Assembly (NCBI GenBank): GCA_017451735.1
Contig: JAFTNU010000053.1
Span: 1-51,573, forward strand
From: Clostridia bacterium
GTDB lineage: Bacteria > Bacillota > Clostridia > Oscillospirales > CAG-272
Direction: 5' to 3'
DNA length: 51,573 bases
Below, piece by piece: positions 1 through 7,641 of the stretch. The translations under genes were made by a program, and so were the position numbers. The notes under the pieces were generated by a model. The model made no database searches and had not been told where the DNA came from. It saw only the letters and a program-made list of their open reading frames with translations. Within the stretch, counting starts at the first letter, position 1. Every line of letters starts with the position of its first letter.

Positions 1-30
1 AGAGCACCCCGCTTGGGGTGCTCTTTCGTT
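1..30 (+). terminator. Rho-independent terminator
   Basis: AGAGCACCCC (1-10) pairs perfectly with GGGGTGCTCT (15-24) around a GCTT loop and is followed by TTCGTTTT. It probably ends a plus-strand gene lying just outside the window. Confidence 0.85.
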
Positions 31-35
31 TTGGA

Positions 36-178
36 GGCGCCACCCTTTCGAATCGGCTCCGCAAGCCGTAGGCGTAGCGGAATCCGGTTCGGTTACCTCG
101 CTCGAAGATCGACAAGCTCGCTTGTCAGGCGCAGAGCGAGGCATTTTCGCGCAAAGCGCGAATGAAGGGTGGCGTTTC
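36..178. repeat. Multi-hairpin noncoding element
   Basis: Outer arms CGCCACCCTT (38-47) and AAGGGTGGCG (165-174) are perfect inverted repeats. Inside them are CCTCGCTC/GAGCGAGG (96-103 and 134-141), GACAAGC/GCTTGTC (111-126) and TTCGCGC/GCGCGAA (146-162). The layout is a multibranched fold, as expected of a small non-autonomous repeat or a structured RNA. No coding sense was found across it. Whether it recurs elsewhere in the genome cannot be seen here. Confidence 0.5.
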
Positions 179-197
179 ACTCGGATTCGGACAATCG

Positions 198-223
198 AAA
201 AACCCGAGATTTTCTCGGGTTTT
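198..223. terminator. Bidirectional terminator
   Basis: AAAACCCGAGA (199-209) pairs with TCTCGGGTTTT (213-223) around a TTT loop, with T-runs on both strands. It can serve the minus-strand AraC gene. The stretch 224-440 holds nothing else I can support; the open frame on the minus strand there has no recognisable features. Confidence 0.7.
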
Positions 224-440
224 CTTCGTTTTTCGCCGTTTTCCGGCACTTTGTATGCAAAGTGCGGCTTTTCTTAAAATTCGGATTTTAGTGAAAATAA
301 AAAGATGCCAATCGGCATTTTCGAACAAGGGGTAGAAGTGAACCTTTAACTTGCTTTTTGGAGGAGATATTTGTGATTTTTCATCGCAGACTCTTCCCTT
401 TTGGTGTTGTCCGTATAATTTGAGGCAGTTCATGCACGGC

Positions 441-1273
441 TCAAGCCTTTTCTAATATTGACTTTTTTTGTTCTGCGTATTTTTTAGGAGTTTGCTTCAT
501 GAACTGCTTGAATATTTTGATGAAATAAGAAGGGGCATAATAACCGCATTTTTCTGCGCATTCCTCCACCGAATAGCCCGACACAAGCAGTGTGCAGGCG
601 TGGTTGATGCGAATGGCGTTCACAAACTCACTGAAGCTGACACCGGTGTGACGGCGGATCCATTTGCAAAAATAATATTTGTTATATCCAAAATATGCGG
701 CCGCTTCCGCAACGGTCAGCCGCTCAGAAAAATGCTGCTCGATCCAACTGACCAAGCGCGCGGTCTCCTCTCCGCCTTGGAGAGAATAGGATTCGTCGGT
801 GCCGCTTTGGCAGATCAGCTCAAACAGACAGATTAAATACCGCAGTGCACGCGAGGTTGAGGATTTTCCTTTCAAAATGGATTGAATGCAGCCTTGGATC
901 TCATCAAAATTCTTGCAGACAGTAGGTAATGTCAAAAGAGAGTGTGATCCATGCCAAGCAGTCGCTCAATATCCAAAACAGGGCGTATTGCTTCTGTATT
1001 GATATGAAAGGCGGCGATCACATCTTCCGGATTTTTGCCGCCCGCGCGAAAGGTGGCAGCGTGTAGCATTCTTGGCGGAATCACAAATACGCGCTTGTCC
1101 TTAACTTGAAAGGATTTGCCATTGATGATCATTTCGCCTTCAATGCCGCATGTCAGAACGATCTCAAGCGTATCACCGTAGTGCAAAGGAGAAAGCACGG
1201 TAGAGCCTTGCCGATCGGGCATGGGTGTGTGGTCCAGTATCCACATTTGTCGGCGCAGATGTTCCTTAAACAT
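441..1273 (-). pseudogene. AraC-family regulator, frameshifted
   Basis: This is a two-domain AraC/XylS regulator split over two frames. Residues 1-113, read from 1273, form a cupin-like sugar-sensing domain. The second part (935-441, about 160 aa) carries two helix-turn-helix motifs, with ARLVSWIEQHFSERLTVAEA and GYYAPSYFIKIFKQ typical of the family. The first frame stops at 932-934, directly after a TTTT run, and the second continues in the -1 frame from the same run, so one missing T explains the break. It is divergent from a GH38 gene and was probably its activator. The break may be real decay, a sequencing or assembly error, or less likely programmed slippage; the run is short for that and lacks a classic heptamer. 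Confidence 0.75.
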
Positions 1274-1294
1274 CCCATCATCTCCGTTGGCAAT

Positions 1295-1323
1295 ATATTA
1301 CCATAATTTTATGAAATCGTCAA
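1295..1323 (-). promoter_or_regulatory. Promoter of the AraC gene
   Basis: On the minus strand, -35 TTGACG (1323-1318) and -10 TAATAT (1300-1295) are separated by 17 bp. The tandem GTCAATTGTCAATT at 1319-1332 overlaps the -35 and is a possible operator shared with the divergent GH38 gene. Confidence 0.5.
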
Positions 1324-1374
1324 TTGTCAATTCCCAAAAATCAGAATATTACCATTTTAGCGCAATAGATTACA

Positions 1375-1403
1375 TTGCTTTTATGGGTCTCGCTTTTTAT
1401 AAT
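1375..1403 (+). promoter_or_regulatory. Promoter of the GH38 gene
   Basis: -35 TTGCTT (1375-1380), a 17-bp spacer and a perfect -10 TATAAT (1398-1403). An AAAGGAGG ribosome binding site (1421-1428) follows, just before ATG 1435. Confidence 0.6.
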
Positions 1404-1434
1404 GAAATCAAGATCAATTCAAAGGAGGCCAACT

Positions 1435-3505
1435 ATGAAACGAAAGGTTGTTGCGGTGGTGGAAAACCACTTTGATCAGATCTGGCGCAGGTGCTTCAAA
1501 AAGGATATTATCTACAAGGGCGAACGCTTTATCTCTTATGAAAAGATTGAGAGATTTTATATCGAAAAAAAATTTGGAACTTGCAAGGGAGCAAACGGGT
1601 TATCGCTTTCAAATCGAGTCACCTTGCGCGGTGGAGACCTTTTTAGAGCGTTTCCCGGAAAAAGAAGAAGAGATCAAAGCGCTTTATCGAAACGGCATTT
1701 TGAAAACCACCAACACCGGCTACGTGGTGTTAGATAGCAATATGATCAGCCCCGAGGCGATGATTCGCAATTATCTGATCTCCGATGCATTTTTCAAAAA
1801 ATTCTTGGGTGAAACACCCCAAATCGCCAACCGAAGCGATGCCTTCGGAAACAGCGCACAGGTGGAGCAGGGTGATTTCACCGGCCTCAAGGTGCGCAGC
1901 AGTCCCGAATTCAATCCCAACACCACGGGCGGTTACGTAACACGCATTCGCACCAAGCAAAGACTTGCCGATGCTGAAAACAAGCTGCTTGCAGGGGAAA
2001 CCTTGGCCGCCATGGCGCGCGTTAACGGTCAGGAATTCTTTTCTTATAACCGTATATGGCGAAATTTTCTGCTTTGCGCCTTTCACGATGCCGCATACGG
2101 CACTATTGTGGATGCGGGCTATGACGAAATGATGGAGCTTTATGATAAAGTGGATGCAGTCTGTCGCGCTCGATATTTGAGAGATGGCGATGGGGAGTTA
2201 TATTTGTTTAACCCCACGTCCGTGCCCTTTAACGGCTTGTACCGTACTGCTGACGGCAGATTGGCACGGGTTTGCGACCTGCCGCCTTATACCGTAAAGC
2301 CGATCCAATGCCTGCCGCCCCCAAAGATCATTCTATCAAAGGAGCAAAAGAAATCGGCTTTGCTGGAAACAGTCCTTACGGGTAAGGAAGAAATCTTTTG
2401 CCGCTTAGATGACGGTGAAGCCTTTGGTGTGGAAAATGAATATTTTAAGCTGGAAGCAGATGAAAAAGGGGTTCGCCGTGTCATAGACAAACGGTTTGGA
2501 GTGATTGCGGATACGGTAAACGGCGGGCGACCCTTTGAATGGATCCTGCAAAGTGATGTCGGATCGCCTTGGGCCACACTGGAGCCGCCTCAAGTTACCA
2601 TGCCTCTTGCAGAACAGACTACGCTTTACCGCGTCGAACGCGGAGAAGCATATACGCGTATTTGTTATAAAACCCAAATATCTATGCAGAATACAGGTGA
2701 AGTATTTGCTCCCGCTGTGTGCTGGTCGGTTATGCTGATCGACGGTTGTGACCGAATTCGGCTCGAGGCAGATGCCAAATGGGGCACCTTCAATCGACGT
2801 CTGATGGTTCGCTTTCCTTTGACCGTGGAAAACGGCCGCGATATTTACGGCATTCCCGGAGGATGGCTGCACCGTGAGCCTTATCTACCGCGCTATGAAT
2901 GGAACGGTGCCAACGGAGATTGGCCGGCATTCCGCTTTGGCGGTTTGGAAAGCGAGCAAAAAAGCGTGGCGATCCTCAACTGCGGTACGCCCGCTTACCG
3001 TATTGTCGAGGAGAACGGCTGTAAGCATCTATATGTGTCTGTACTACGCAGTCCTGCTTATCCCGTCTGCCTACACGAGCCCGAAAGCTATACGATGCTT
3101 GAATATGACGGGATGCGTGACGAGGGTGAGCACCGTTTTCGCCTTGAAATGGTTGCTTACGGAAGCACCTTTGGAAGATCGCGCATCTTTGCCGATGCTG
3201 AGCAGGTTTCAAGGTCCCCGCTTCCAATCGACCGCGCACTCCCGACGGCTGAAATGCCACTGGTCCTCAGCGGAACCGCCCTGGTTACACACGCCAAGCT
3301 CGCCGAGGATGGTAAAAGCATCGTTATACGCGTCACTGAGCACAGCGGGCAGGACGGAGAGATTTGCCTGTCGGTACCGGATTGGGTTACCAACATTTGC
3401 AAATCGGATATGCCCGAGCAAGGGGCAGATAAGATCTCCTTTGGCAAAACGGTCTTTGTGCAACTACGTGGCTTTGAGATCGCCACTTTGAAGTTTTTCG
3501 CATAA
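1435..3505 (+). pseudogene. GH38 alpha-mannosidase-like, frameshifted and internally deleted
   Basis: The product resembles glycoside hydrolase family 38, retaining zinc-dependent alpha-mannosidases. The best start is ATG 1435 after AAAGGAGG; its N-terminus carries the family-type motif NHFDQIW. The frame breaks in a run of eight A (1565-1572): removing one A joins YIEK to NLELAREQTGYRFQIE and reads through to 3505. The nucleophile-region motif RSDAFGNSAQ is present near residue 140. However, the sequence passes almost directly to the region TGGYVTRIRTKQ, which in full-length members lies well over 100 residues further on, so an in-frame loss including the zinc/acid-base region is likely. The C-terminal beta domains look complete. 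About 690 aa remain, against 850-1000 usual. Probably inactive. The family call is firm; the exact extent of the deletion is inferred from memory of homologues. Confidence 0.75.
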
Positions 3506-3555
3506 TGTTTTGATGTATGTTGTTCGGGAACGAATAGCCGCAACGCGGCGTCCGG

Positions 3556-3711
3556 GTGGCAACTACCCTCACCCCATCGAGGGGTGAGGGTAGTTCTTCG
3601 CGGGGGTTTTGCTTTTGCAAATGAAGCGCACCTGCGGCGCATGAAGCGAGTTGCGAAGCAACTCATATGAAGCAGGGCTTCGGCCTATGAAGCGAGCCTT
3701 CGGCTCACGGA
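3556..3711. repeat. Hairpin array with ATGAAGC linkers
   Basis: A 15-bp perfect hairpin, AACTACCCTCACCCC (3561-3575) with its complement at 3581-3595, is followed by four copies of ATGAAGC at 3621, 3641, 3667 and 3687 (spacing 20, 26, 20). Each copy precedes a short palindrome; the clearest are GAGTTGC/GCAACTC and GAGCC/GGCTC. ATATGAAGCAG (3665-3675) is inverted as CTGCTTCATAT at 3731-3741. The first hairpin may also terminate the GH38 transcript. The rest looks like an intergenic repeat of unknown role. Confidence 0.55.
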
Positions 3712-3762
3712 GAGGAAACGCCGCCGCTTTCTGCTTCATATTCGTCAACGGCGAACGCCTCA

Positions 3763-3791
3763 TTGACGAATCAATGATTTTATGCTATACT
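3763..3791 (+). promoter_or_regulatory. Promoter of the PHP gene
   Basis: -35 TTGACG (3763-3768), a 17-bp spacer and -10 TATACT (3786-3791). The -35 sits in the right arm of the inverted repeat ATTCGTCAA (3740-3748) / TTGACGAAT (3763-3771), so a regulator or a DNA hairpin could control it. Confidence 0.65.
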
Positions 3792-3811
3792 AAACTCGGA
3801 AAGGCAGCGAT

Positions 3812-4492
3812 ATTACGAAACCTTATTTATATGAAACCCATTTACATACCTATCCCGTGAGTAAATGTGCAAAGGCAGACGTCAAAGAGTCCCTTGAGTT
3901 TTACAAAAAACTGGAATATGCGGGCGTATTTATTACGAATCACTTTCTTGACGGAAATATAAATTATGATAAAGCTGCTCCGTATGAGGAACGTATAGAG
4001 TTCTATTTCTCCGATTATGAAGAAGGAGCTGAAATAGGAAAAAATATGGGAATTTCTGTTTTTCTTGGAGTCGAGAGTTCCTATAAGGGAACAGATTTTC
4101 TGATTTACGGTCTTGATAAAGCGTGGTTTTTGAAGCATCCTGAAATCGAGGCCATGAAAAAATCGCAAATGTTGACCTTCATGGCAGAGGAAGGAGCATT
4201 TATTGTTCAAGCACACCCATTCCGAGATATTGACCACATCAGACTTTTCCCCCGTCACGTACATGGCGTGGAGATCTATAACGCCGGCCGCACAGAATTC
4301 GAAAACTCTATGGCGGAGCATTACGCAAAGCATTATGGGTTGATCCCCTTTGCCGGATCTGATAATCACGTTGCGGAAAAACAGGCTTCGCTTGGCGGTA
4401 TGCAATCCGAAACACCTATTCTTGACGAGCTTGATTTTATCAGGCAAGTGAAAAACGGCGAAATGACACCGTTTCACCACGATTTTGGTTAA
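3812..4492 (+). CDS. PHP-domain metal-dependent phosphoesterase
   Basis: A PHP (polymerase and histidinol phosphatase) family hydrolase of about 226 aa. The first metal motif HLH, in YETHLHTYPVSKC, is encoded at 3830-3862, upstream of the first GTG (3857), so the true start must be earlier. The frame opens after TAA at 3791-3793 and has no ATG, GTG or TTG before the motif. ATT 3812 lies 7 nt after AAAGG (3800-3804) and is the best-placed candidate. Further family signs are HPFRDIDHIR and GSDNHV, both likely metal ligands. The substrate is unknown; relatives act on phosphate esters in histidine or nucleotide metabolism. It stands alone between a hairpin array and a terminator. A mutated start codon (ATG to ATT) is the alternative, which would silence it. 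Confidence 0.7.
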   Translation: MTKPYLYETHLHTYPVSKCAKADVKESLEFYKKLEYAGVFITNHFLDGNINYDKAAPYEERIEFYFSDYEEGAEIGKNMGISVFLGVESSYKGTDFLIYGLDKAWFLKHPEIEAMKKSQMLTFMAEEGAFIVQAHPFRDIDHIRLFPRHVHGVEIYNAGRTEFENSMAEHYAKHYGLIPFAGSDNHVAEKQASLGGMQSETPILDELDFIRQVKNGEMTPFHHDFG

Positions 4493-4549
4493 TATCACTT
4501 TTAACAAGTCATCTTTTCTGAATGAAACAAGCCGTTTTCCTTTTACACA

Positions 4550-4578
4550 AAGAGCCTCCCGGATCGGGAGGCTCTTTT
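4550..4578. terminator. Bidirectional terminator
   Basis: AAAGAGCCTCCC and GGGAGGCTCTTTT form a perfect stem around GGATC, with T-rich tracts on both strands. It serves the convergent PHP gene (plus) and dehydrogenase gene (minus). Confidence 0.85.
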
Positions 4579-4594
4579 CTCCTTTTTCGCCTGG

Positions 4595-5656
4595 CTACGC
4601 ATTCACCAATACGATCTTTCCTTTGACGGCACCCGGCGTTTTGTAAAGGGCAAACGCCTCGGCTGCACGGCTCATAGGGAGCACGCGGTCGATCAGAGCG
4701 TCGTCAAATTTCAACTGCCCCGTACCGAAATAATGGGCGGTCAGCTCCCATTCCCTCCCCGGGAAGGGTGCCGAATAGCTCATCCAGGAGCCCTTCAGGC
4801 AAAGCTCCTTACGGTTGATCTGCTCCCATTCGCGCGGCGTGAATTCCACATTTTTGGTGGGTGTACCGATAAAACAGACGATCGCACTGTTGGCGGCAAC
4901 CTCAAAGGCCATTTTCAAGGTCACGGGAGAGCCTGCGGTTTCGAAAACCCGCCCAAAGCCCCTACCATCGGTCAACTCCGCCACACGGGCGGCGACATCC
5001 TCCTCACGGGTGTTAATGACCCCATCGGCGCCCAGACGCTTTGCCAGCTCCAGGCGTTCGGGTACGATATCGAATACCACAACCCGTTCTGCCCCGAAAA
5101 TTTTCGCCCACTGCATGGTGAACATTCCCACGGTTCCGCCGCCGAGAATAGCAACACATTCCCCGCCCCGATAATCGGACTTCAACAGCCCGTGCACCGC
5201 CACGGTGGAGGGCTCAAACAGTGCCGCCTGCACAAAGGACACCGAAGGGTCGTATTTGATTGCACTCACAGCAGGGATCACCACATAGTCGGCAAAGGCC
5301 CCCTGCTGGCGGGAACCGATAAAGCTGTAGTGACGACAAAGGGCGTAATTACCCGTGCGGCAGTCGCGGCACTCCATGCACGGCACTAAGGGTGCCGCCG
5401 AAACGGTATCCCCGATTGCAAGACCCGTAACCCCTTCTCCCACGGCATCGATCGTACCCGAAAACTCATGCCCCAGAACCACGGGATAAAAATGCGCACC
5501 GTGACTCAAAACACGCGGGATATCCGAGCCGCAAATGCCCACCGCCCGTACGTGCACCCGCACCGTACCGGGCAACAGCGCAGGCATGGGATAATCCTCA
5601 TATCTCAGATCCTCGTTGGCGTGCAGGACTGCCGCCTTCATGCTTCTTTTTTCCAT
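4595..5656 (-). CDS. Zinc-dependent polyol (phosphate) dehydrogenase, GatD-like
   Basis: A medium-chain zinc alcohol dehydrogenase of about 353 aa. Catalytic zinc ligands lie in GICGSD and GHEFSG; the four-cysteine structural zinc loop is CMECRDCRTGNYALC; the NAD-binding glycine motif is LGGGTVGMF. Overall it is closest to galactitol-1-phosphate 5-dehydrogenase or sorbitol dehydrogenase, which oxidise a polyol carbon to a ketone. ATG 5656 is chosen because GGAAAGG lies 10 nt upstream, within the end of the aldolase gene; ATG 5641 is an alternative. It follows the aldolase gene in one operon, 5 nt after its stop. A DeoR repressor is divergent. That set fits polyol oxidation followed by aldol cleavage, but no kinase or PTS gene is nearby, so the substrate is uncertain. 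Confidence 0.8.
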   Translation of the reverse strand: MEKRSMKAAVLHANEDLRYEDYPMPALLPGTVRVHVRAVGICGSDIPRVLSHGAHFYPVVLGHEFSGTIDAVGEGVTGLAIGDTVSAAPLVPCMECRDCRTGNYALCRHYSFIGSRQQGAFADYVVIPAVSAIKYDPSVSFVQAALFEPSTVAVHGLLKSDYRGGECVAILGGGTVGMFTMQWAKIFGAERVVVFDIVPERLELAKRLGADGVINTREEDVAARVAELTDGRGFGRVFETAGSPVTLKMAFEVAANSAIVCFIGTPTKNVEFTPREWEQINRKELCLKGSWMSYSAPFPGREWELTAHYFGTGQLKFDDALIDRVLPMSRAAEAFALYKTPGAVKGKIVLVNA

Positions 5657-5661
5657 ACCGT

Positions 5662-6507
5662 TCACGCCTTTCCGCTACATCCGCAGACCTTGATGCGGCT
5701 CTTAACCACTTCACGCACGCAAGCCTGTGCAGCTTTTCCATAAAACTTAGGATCAAAAACCTCCGCGTCGGCGGCAAGGGTCTCCCGTACGCCCTTGGTA
5801 TAGGCGATGCGGAGCTCGGTGGCAAAATTGACCTTACAGATCCCCCGAGCGATACATGCGCGAATGCTCTCGTCGCTCAGCCCTGAGGCACCGTGCAATA
5901 CCAACGGTACCGAAACGACCTTGCGGATGGCGGCCAGTCTTTCCACATCCAGCTTCGGGGTGCTTTTATAGACACCGTGCGCCGTGCCGATGGCAACGGC
6001 CAGAGAGGAAACGCCTGTTCGTTCCGCGAAGGCGGCGGCTTCCTCGGGGAGCGTACAGCCGTCCCCCGCCTCCATATCGTCCTCCTTACCACCCACCGTA
6101 CCGAGCTCACCCTCTACGGGGATACCCATACCTGCTGCGGCCCGCACCACCGAACGGGTCAGTGTAATATTATCCTCAAAGGCTTCACGGGAGCCGTCGA
6201 TCATCACCGAGGTGTACCCCGTGCGCAATGCCGCCATGGCAAGCTCAAAGCAATTACCATGGTCCAGATGCAACGCTACGGGAATGGGGGCGCGCTCCGC
6301 AACGGCGCGGACATTGGCCAGATAAAGCTCCAATCCCGCATATTTGACGGTGGAAGGAGTGGTCTGCAGGATCACGGGAGCGTTCAGCTCGGTAGCGGCA
6401 TCGATCACCGCCATGACCATCTCCATATTTTCCACATTAAAGGCGCCCACGGCGTAACCGCCCCTTTGCGCCTCCTCCAACATTGTTTTACTTGTCACCA
6501 ATGCCAT
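5662..6507 (-). CDS. Class II fructose/tagatose-bisphosphate aldolase
   Basis: A zinc-dependent class II aldolase of 281 aa, the usual length. Zinc ligands and the catalytic aspartate are seen in ALHLDHGNC; further zinc ligands are in EGELGTVGG, GTAHGVYK and VLHGASGL. These enzymes cleave ketose-1,6-bisphosphates, fructose or tagatose, to dihydroxyacetone phosphate and an aldehyde. Sequence alone does not separate FbaA from GatY/KbaY. The downstream GatD-like dehydrogenase and divergent DeoR repressor argue for a catabolic tagatose-type role. It is the first gene of the operon, transcribed from a minus-strand promoter in the 6508-6662 intergenic region. Confidence 0.85.
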   Translation of the reverse strand: MALVTSKTMLEEAQRGGYAVGAFNVENMEMVMAVIDAATELNAPVILQTTPSTVKYAGLELYLANVRAVAERAPIPVALHLDHGNCFELAMAALRTGYTSVMIDGSREAFEDNITLTRSVVRAAAGMGIPVEGELGTVGGKEDDMEAGDGCTLPEEAAAFAERTGVSSLAVAIGTAHGVYKSTPKLDVERLAAIRKVVSVPLVLHGASGLSDESIRACIARGICKVNFATELRIAYTKGVRETLAADAEVFDPKFYGKAAQACVREVVKSRIKVCGCSGKA

Positions 6508-6553
6508 ACTTCACCTATCCCGATCCTTTTGAATTTTACCCGGGGCTTTTCTC

Positions 6554-6582
6554 TTGACAAAGTCCCTCGGTACTGATACAAT
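6554..6582 (+). promoter_or_regulatory. Promoter of the deoR-type gene
   Basis: TTGACA (6554-6559), 17 bp, TACAAT (6577-6582). Its -10 overlaps the -10 of the divergent aldolase promoter, so one bound repressor could block both. Confidence 0.7.
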
Positions 6583-6648
6583 CATAGTAAATTCTCAACA
6601 ATATTTCAAGAAGGTTCCCGATTTTTCAAATTTCTCAACATTTCTCAA
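6581..6648 (-). promoter_or_regulatory. Aldolase-operon promoter with TTTC(T)CAA operator array
   Basis: On the minus strand, -35 TTGAAA (6609-6604), 17 bp, -10 TATGAT (6586-6581). Five TTTCAA or TTCTCAA units, at 6592, 6604, 6624, 6632 and 6642, cover this -35 and the 5' leader of the regulator gene. DeoR-family repressors commonly bind repeated short sites, so this is the likely operator for both directions. Confidence 0.55.
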
Positions 6649-6662
6649 GCAAGGAGCACAGG

Positions 6663-7424
6663 ATGTTTCAAAAGGAACGCATGGAAAAAATCCTCTCGAT
6701 ATTGAAATGCCACGGATATGTGACCGTAAAATATCTGACAGAGGAGCTGCATTACAGCACCGCCACCGTCAATCGTGATCTCAATGTACTGCAACAGATG
6801 AAGGAGATCAAGCGCACCTACGGCGGTGTGGAATTGAATACACAACCCACCGTACCCGTGATGTTCCGCTATGAGCAATGCAAGCCCGAAAAAAAGCGGA
6901 TCGCCAAGCGAGCCGCAGAGCTGGTGGAGGATGGAGATACCCTCTTTATGGACGGCAGTACCACCGTGCAGTATATGGGAGAGTATCTTCTGGAAAAGAA
7001 GAACATCACGGTACTGACCAATAATACTGCCCTTTCTGCCTTTCTTGCCGAATACGGGATCGATGTGATCGTGTTGGGCGGCAGGGTGATGGAGCCCCCC
7101 TACATGCTGGCAGGAAACGAAACGGTAGAGGCGGCCTCTCACTACAAGGCCGATAAATGCTTTTTCTCCACGGCCTTCGTCAGCCGCGGGGGCGAGATGG
7201 CCTATACGGGGGACATTTATTTTTCCATGCACAGGACCATGATGCGTAACTCCAAAAAGGTATTCTATCTGGCAGATGCCGGAAAGCTGGACCGTTCGGG
7301 GGGTAAAATGGTATTGGGCGACTTTTCACTGGTCGATTGTGTGATCAGCGACCACAGATTTGAAGACGATGCGGGCAAGCAATTCCCTGCCGTTGAATAC
7401 ATCTGCGTCGGTGAGGATTCCTAA
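6663..7424 (+). CDS. DeoR-family sugar-phosphate-responsive repressor
   Basis: A DeoR/GlpR-type repressor of 253 aa, the usual length. Residues 1-55 are the winged helix-turn-helix, with the family signature around TATVNRDLNVLQQMKEI. Residues 75-230 are the sugar-phosphate sensor domain, with the typical MDGSTTVQYM and LTNNTALS ligand-site segments. ATG 6663 follows AAGGAG. It is divergent from the aldolase-dehydrogenase operon and most probably represses it and itself until a sugar phosphate binds. The repeated TTTC(T)CAA sites between them are its likely target. Confidence 0.88.
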   Translation: MFQKERMEKILSILKCHGYVTVKYLTEELHYSTATVNRDLNVLQQMKEIKRTYGGVELNTQPTVPVMFRYEQCKPEKKRIAKRAAELVEDGDTLFMDGSTTVQYMGEYLLEKKNITVLTNNTALSAFLAEYGIDVIVLGGRVMEPPYMLAGNETVEAASHYKADKCFFSTAFVSRGGEMAYTGDIYFSMHRTMMRNSKKVFYLADAGKLDRSGGKMVLGDFSLVDCVISDHRFEDDAGKQFPAVEYICVGEDS

Positions 7425-7481
7425 AGGGGTTGATTCATTTAGCGCCGAACAAAAACACACAAATCAAAAATGAATAAAACG

Positions 7482-7524
7482 AAGCCGCTTTGTCATTAAA
7501 AAAATAATGGCGAAGCGGCTTTTA
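7482..7524. terminator. Strong imperfect terminator hairpin
   Basis: AAGCCGCTTTGTCATTA pairs with TAATGGCGAAGCGGCTT (17 bp, two mismatches) followed by TT. It ends the deoR-type transcript. Further out, AAAACACAC (about 7453) and GTGTGTTTT (about 7556) are also complementary. Confidence 0.75.
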
Positions 7525-7576
7525 AGGTAGAAATTCTTGCGAATTTCAATTTTAATGTGTGTTTTTTAGACGCGCT

Positions 7577-7616
7577 CTCGGCACTCGACGTACACTTGTA
7601 CGCCTGTCATGCCGAG
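7577..7616. other. Nested inverted repeat
   Basis: CTCGGCA (7577-7583) pairs with TGCCGAG (7610-7616) and encloses CGTACA/TGTACG (7589-7602). It lies just downstream of the minus-strand PocR/AraC gene and may help end its transcript, though there is no clear T-run. Confidence 0.4.
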
Positions 7617-7641
7617 ATCACGCCTTCTGCATCTAAATGAC

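Noticed and set aside
125-433. A 102-codon minus-strand frame near the left end
   Set aside because: It overlaps the multi-hairpin element and a terminator, and no domain or binding site supports it.
3556-3711. CRISPR array
   Set aside because: The repeat is only 7 bp, spacers are palindromic and unequal, and no cas gene is present.
3857-3859. GTG as the start of the PHP gene
   Set aside because: It would remove the HLH metal motif, and no ribosome binding site precedes it.
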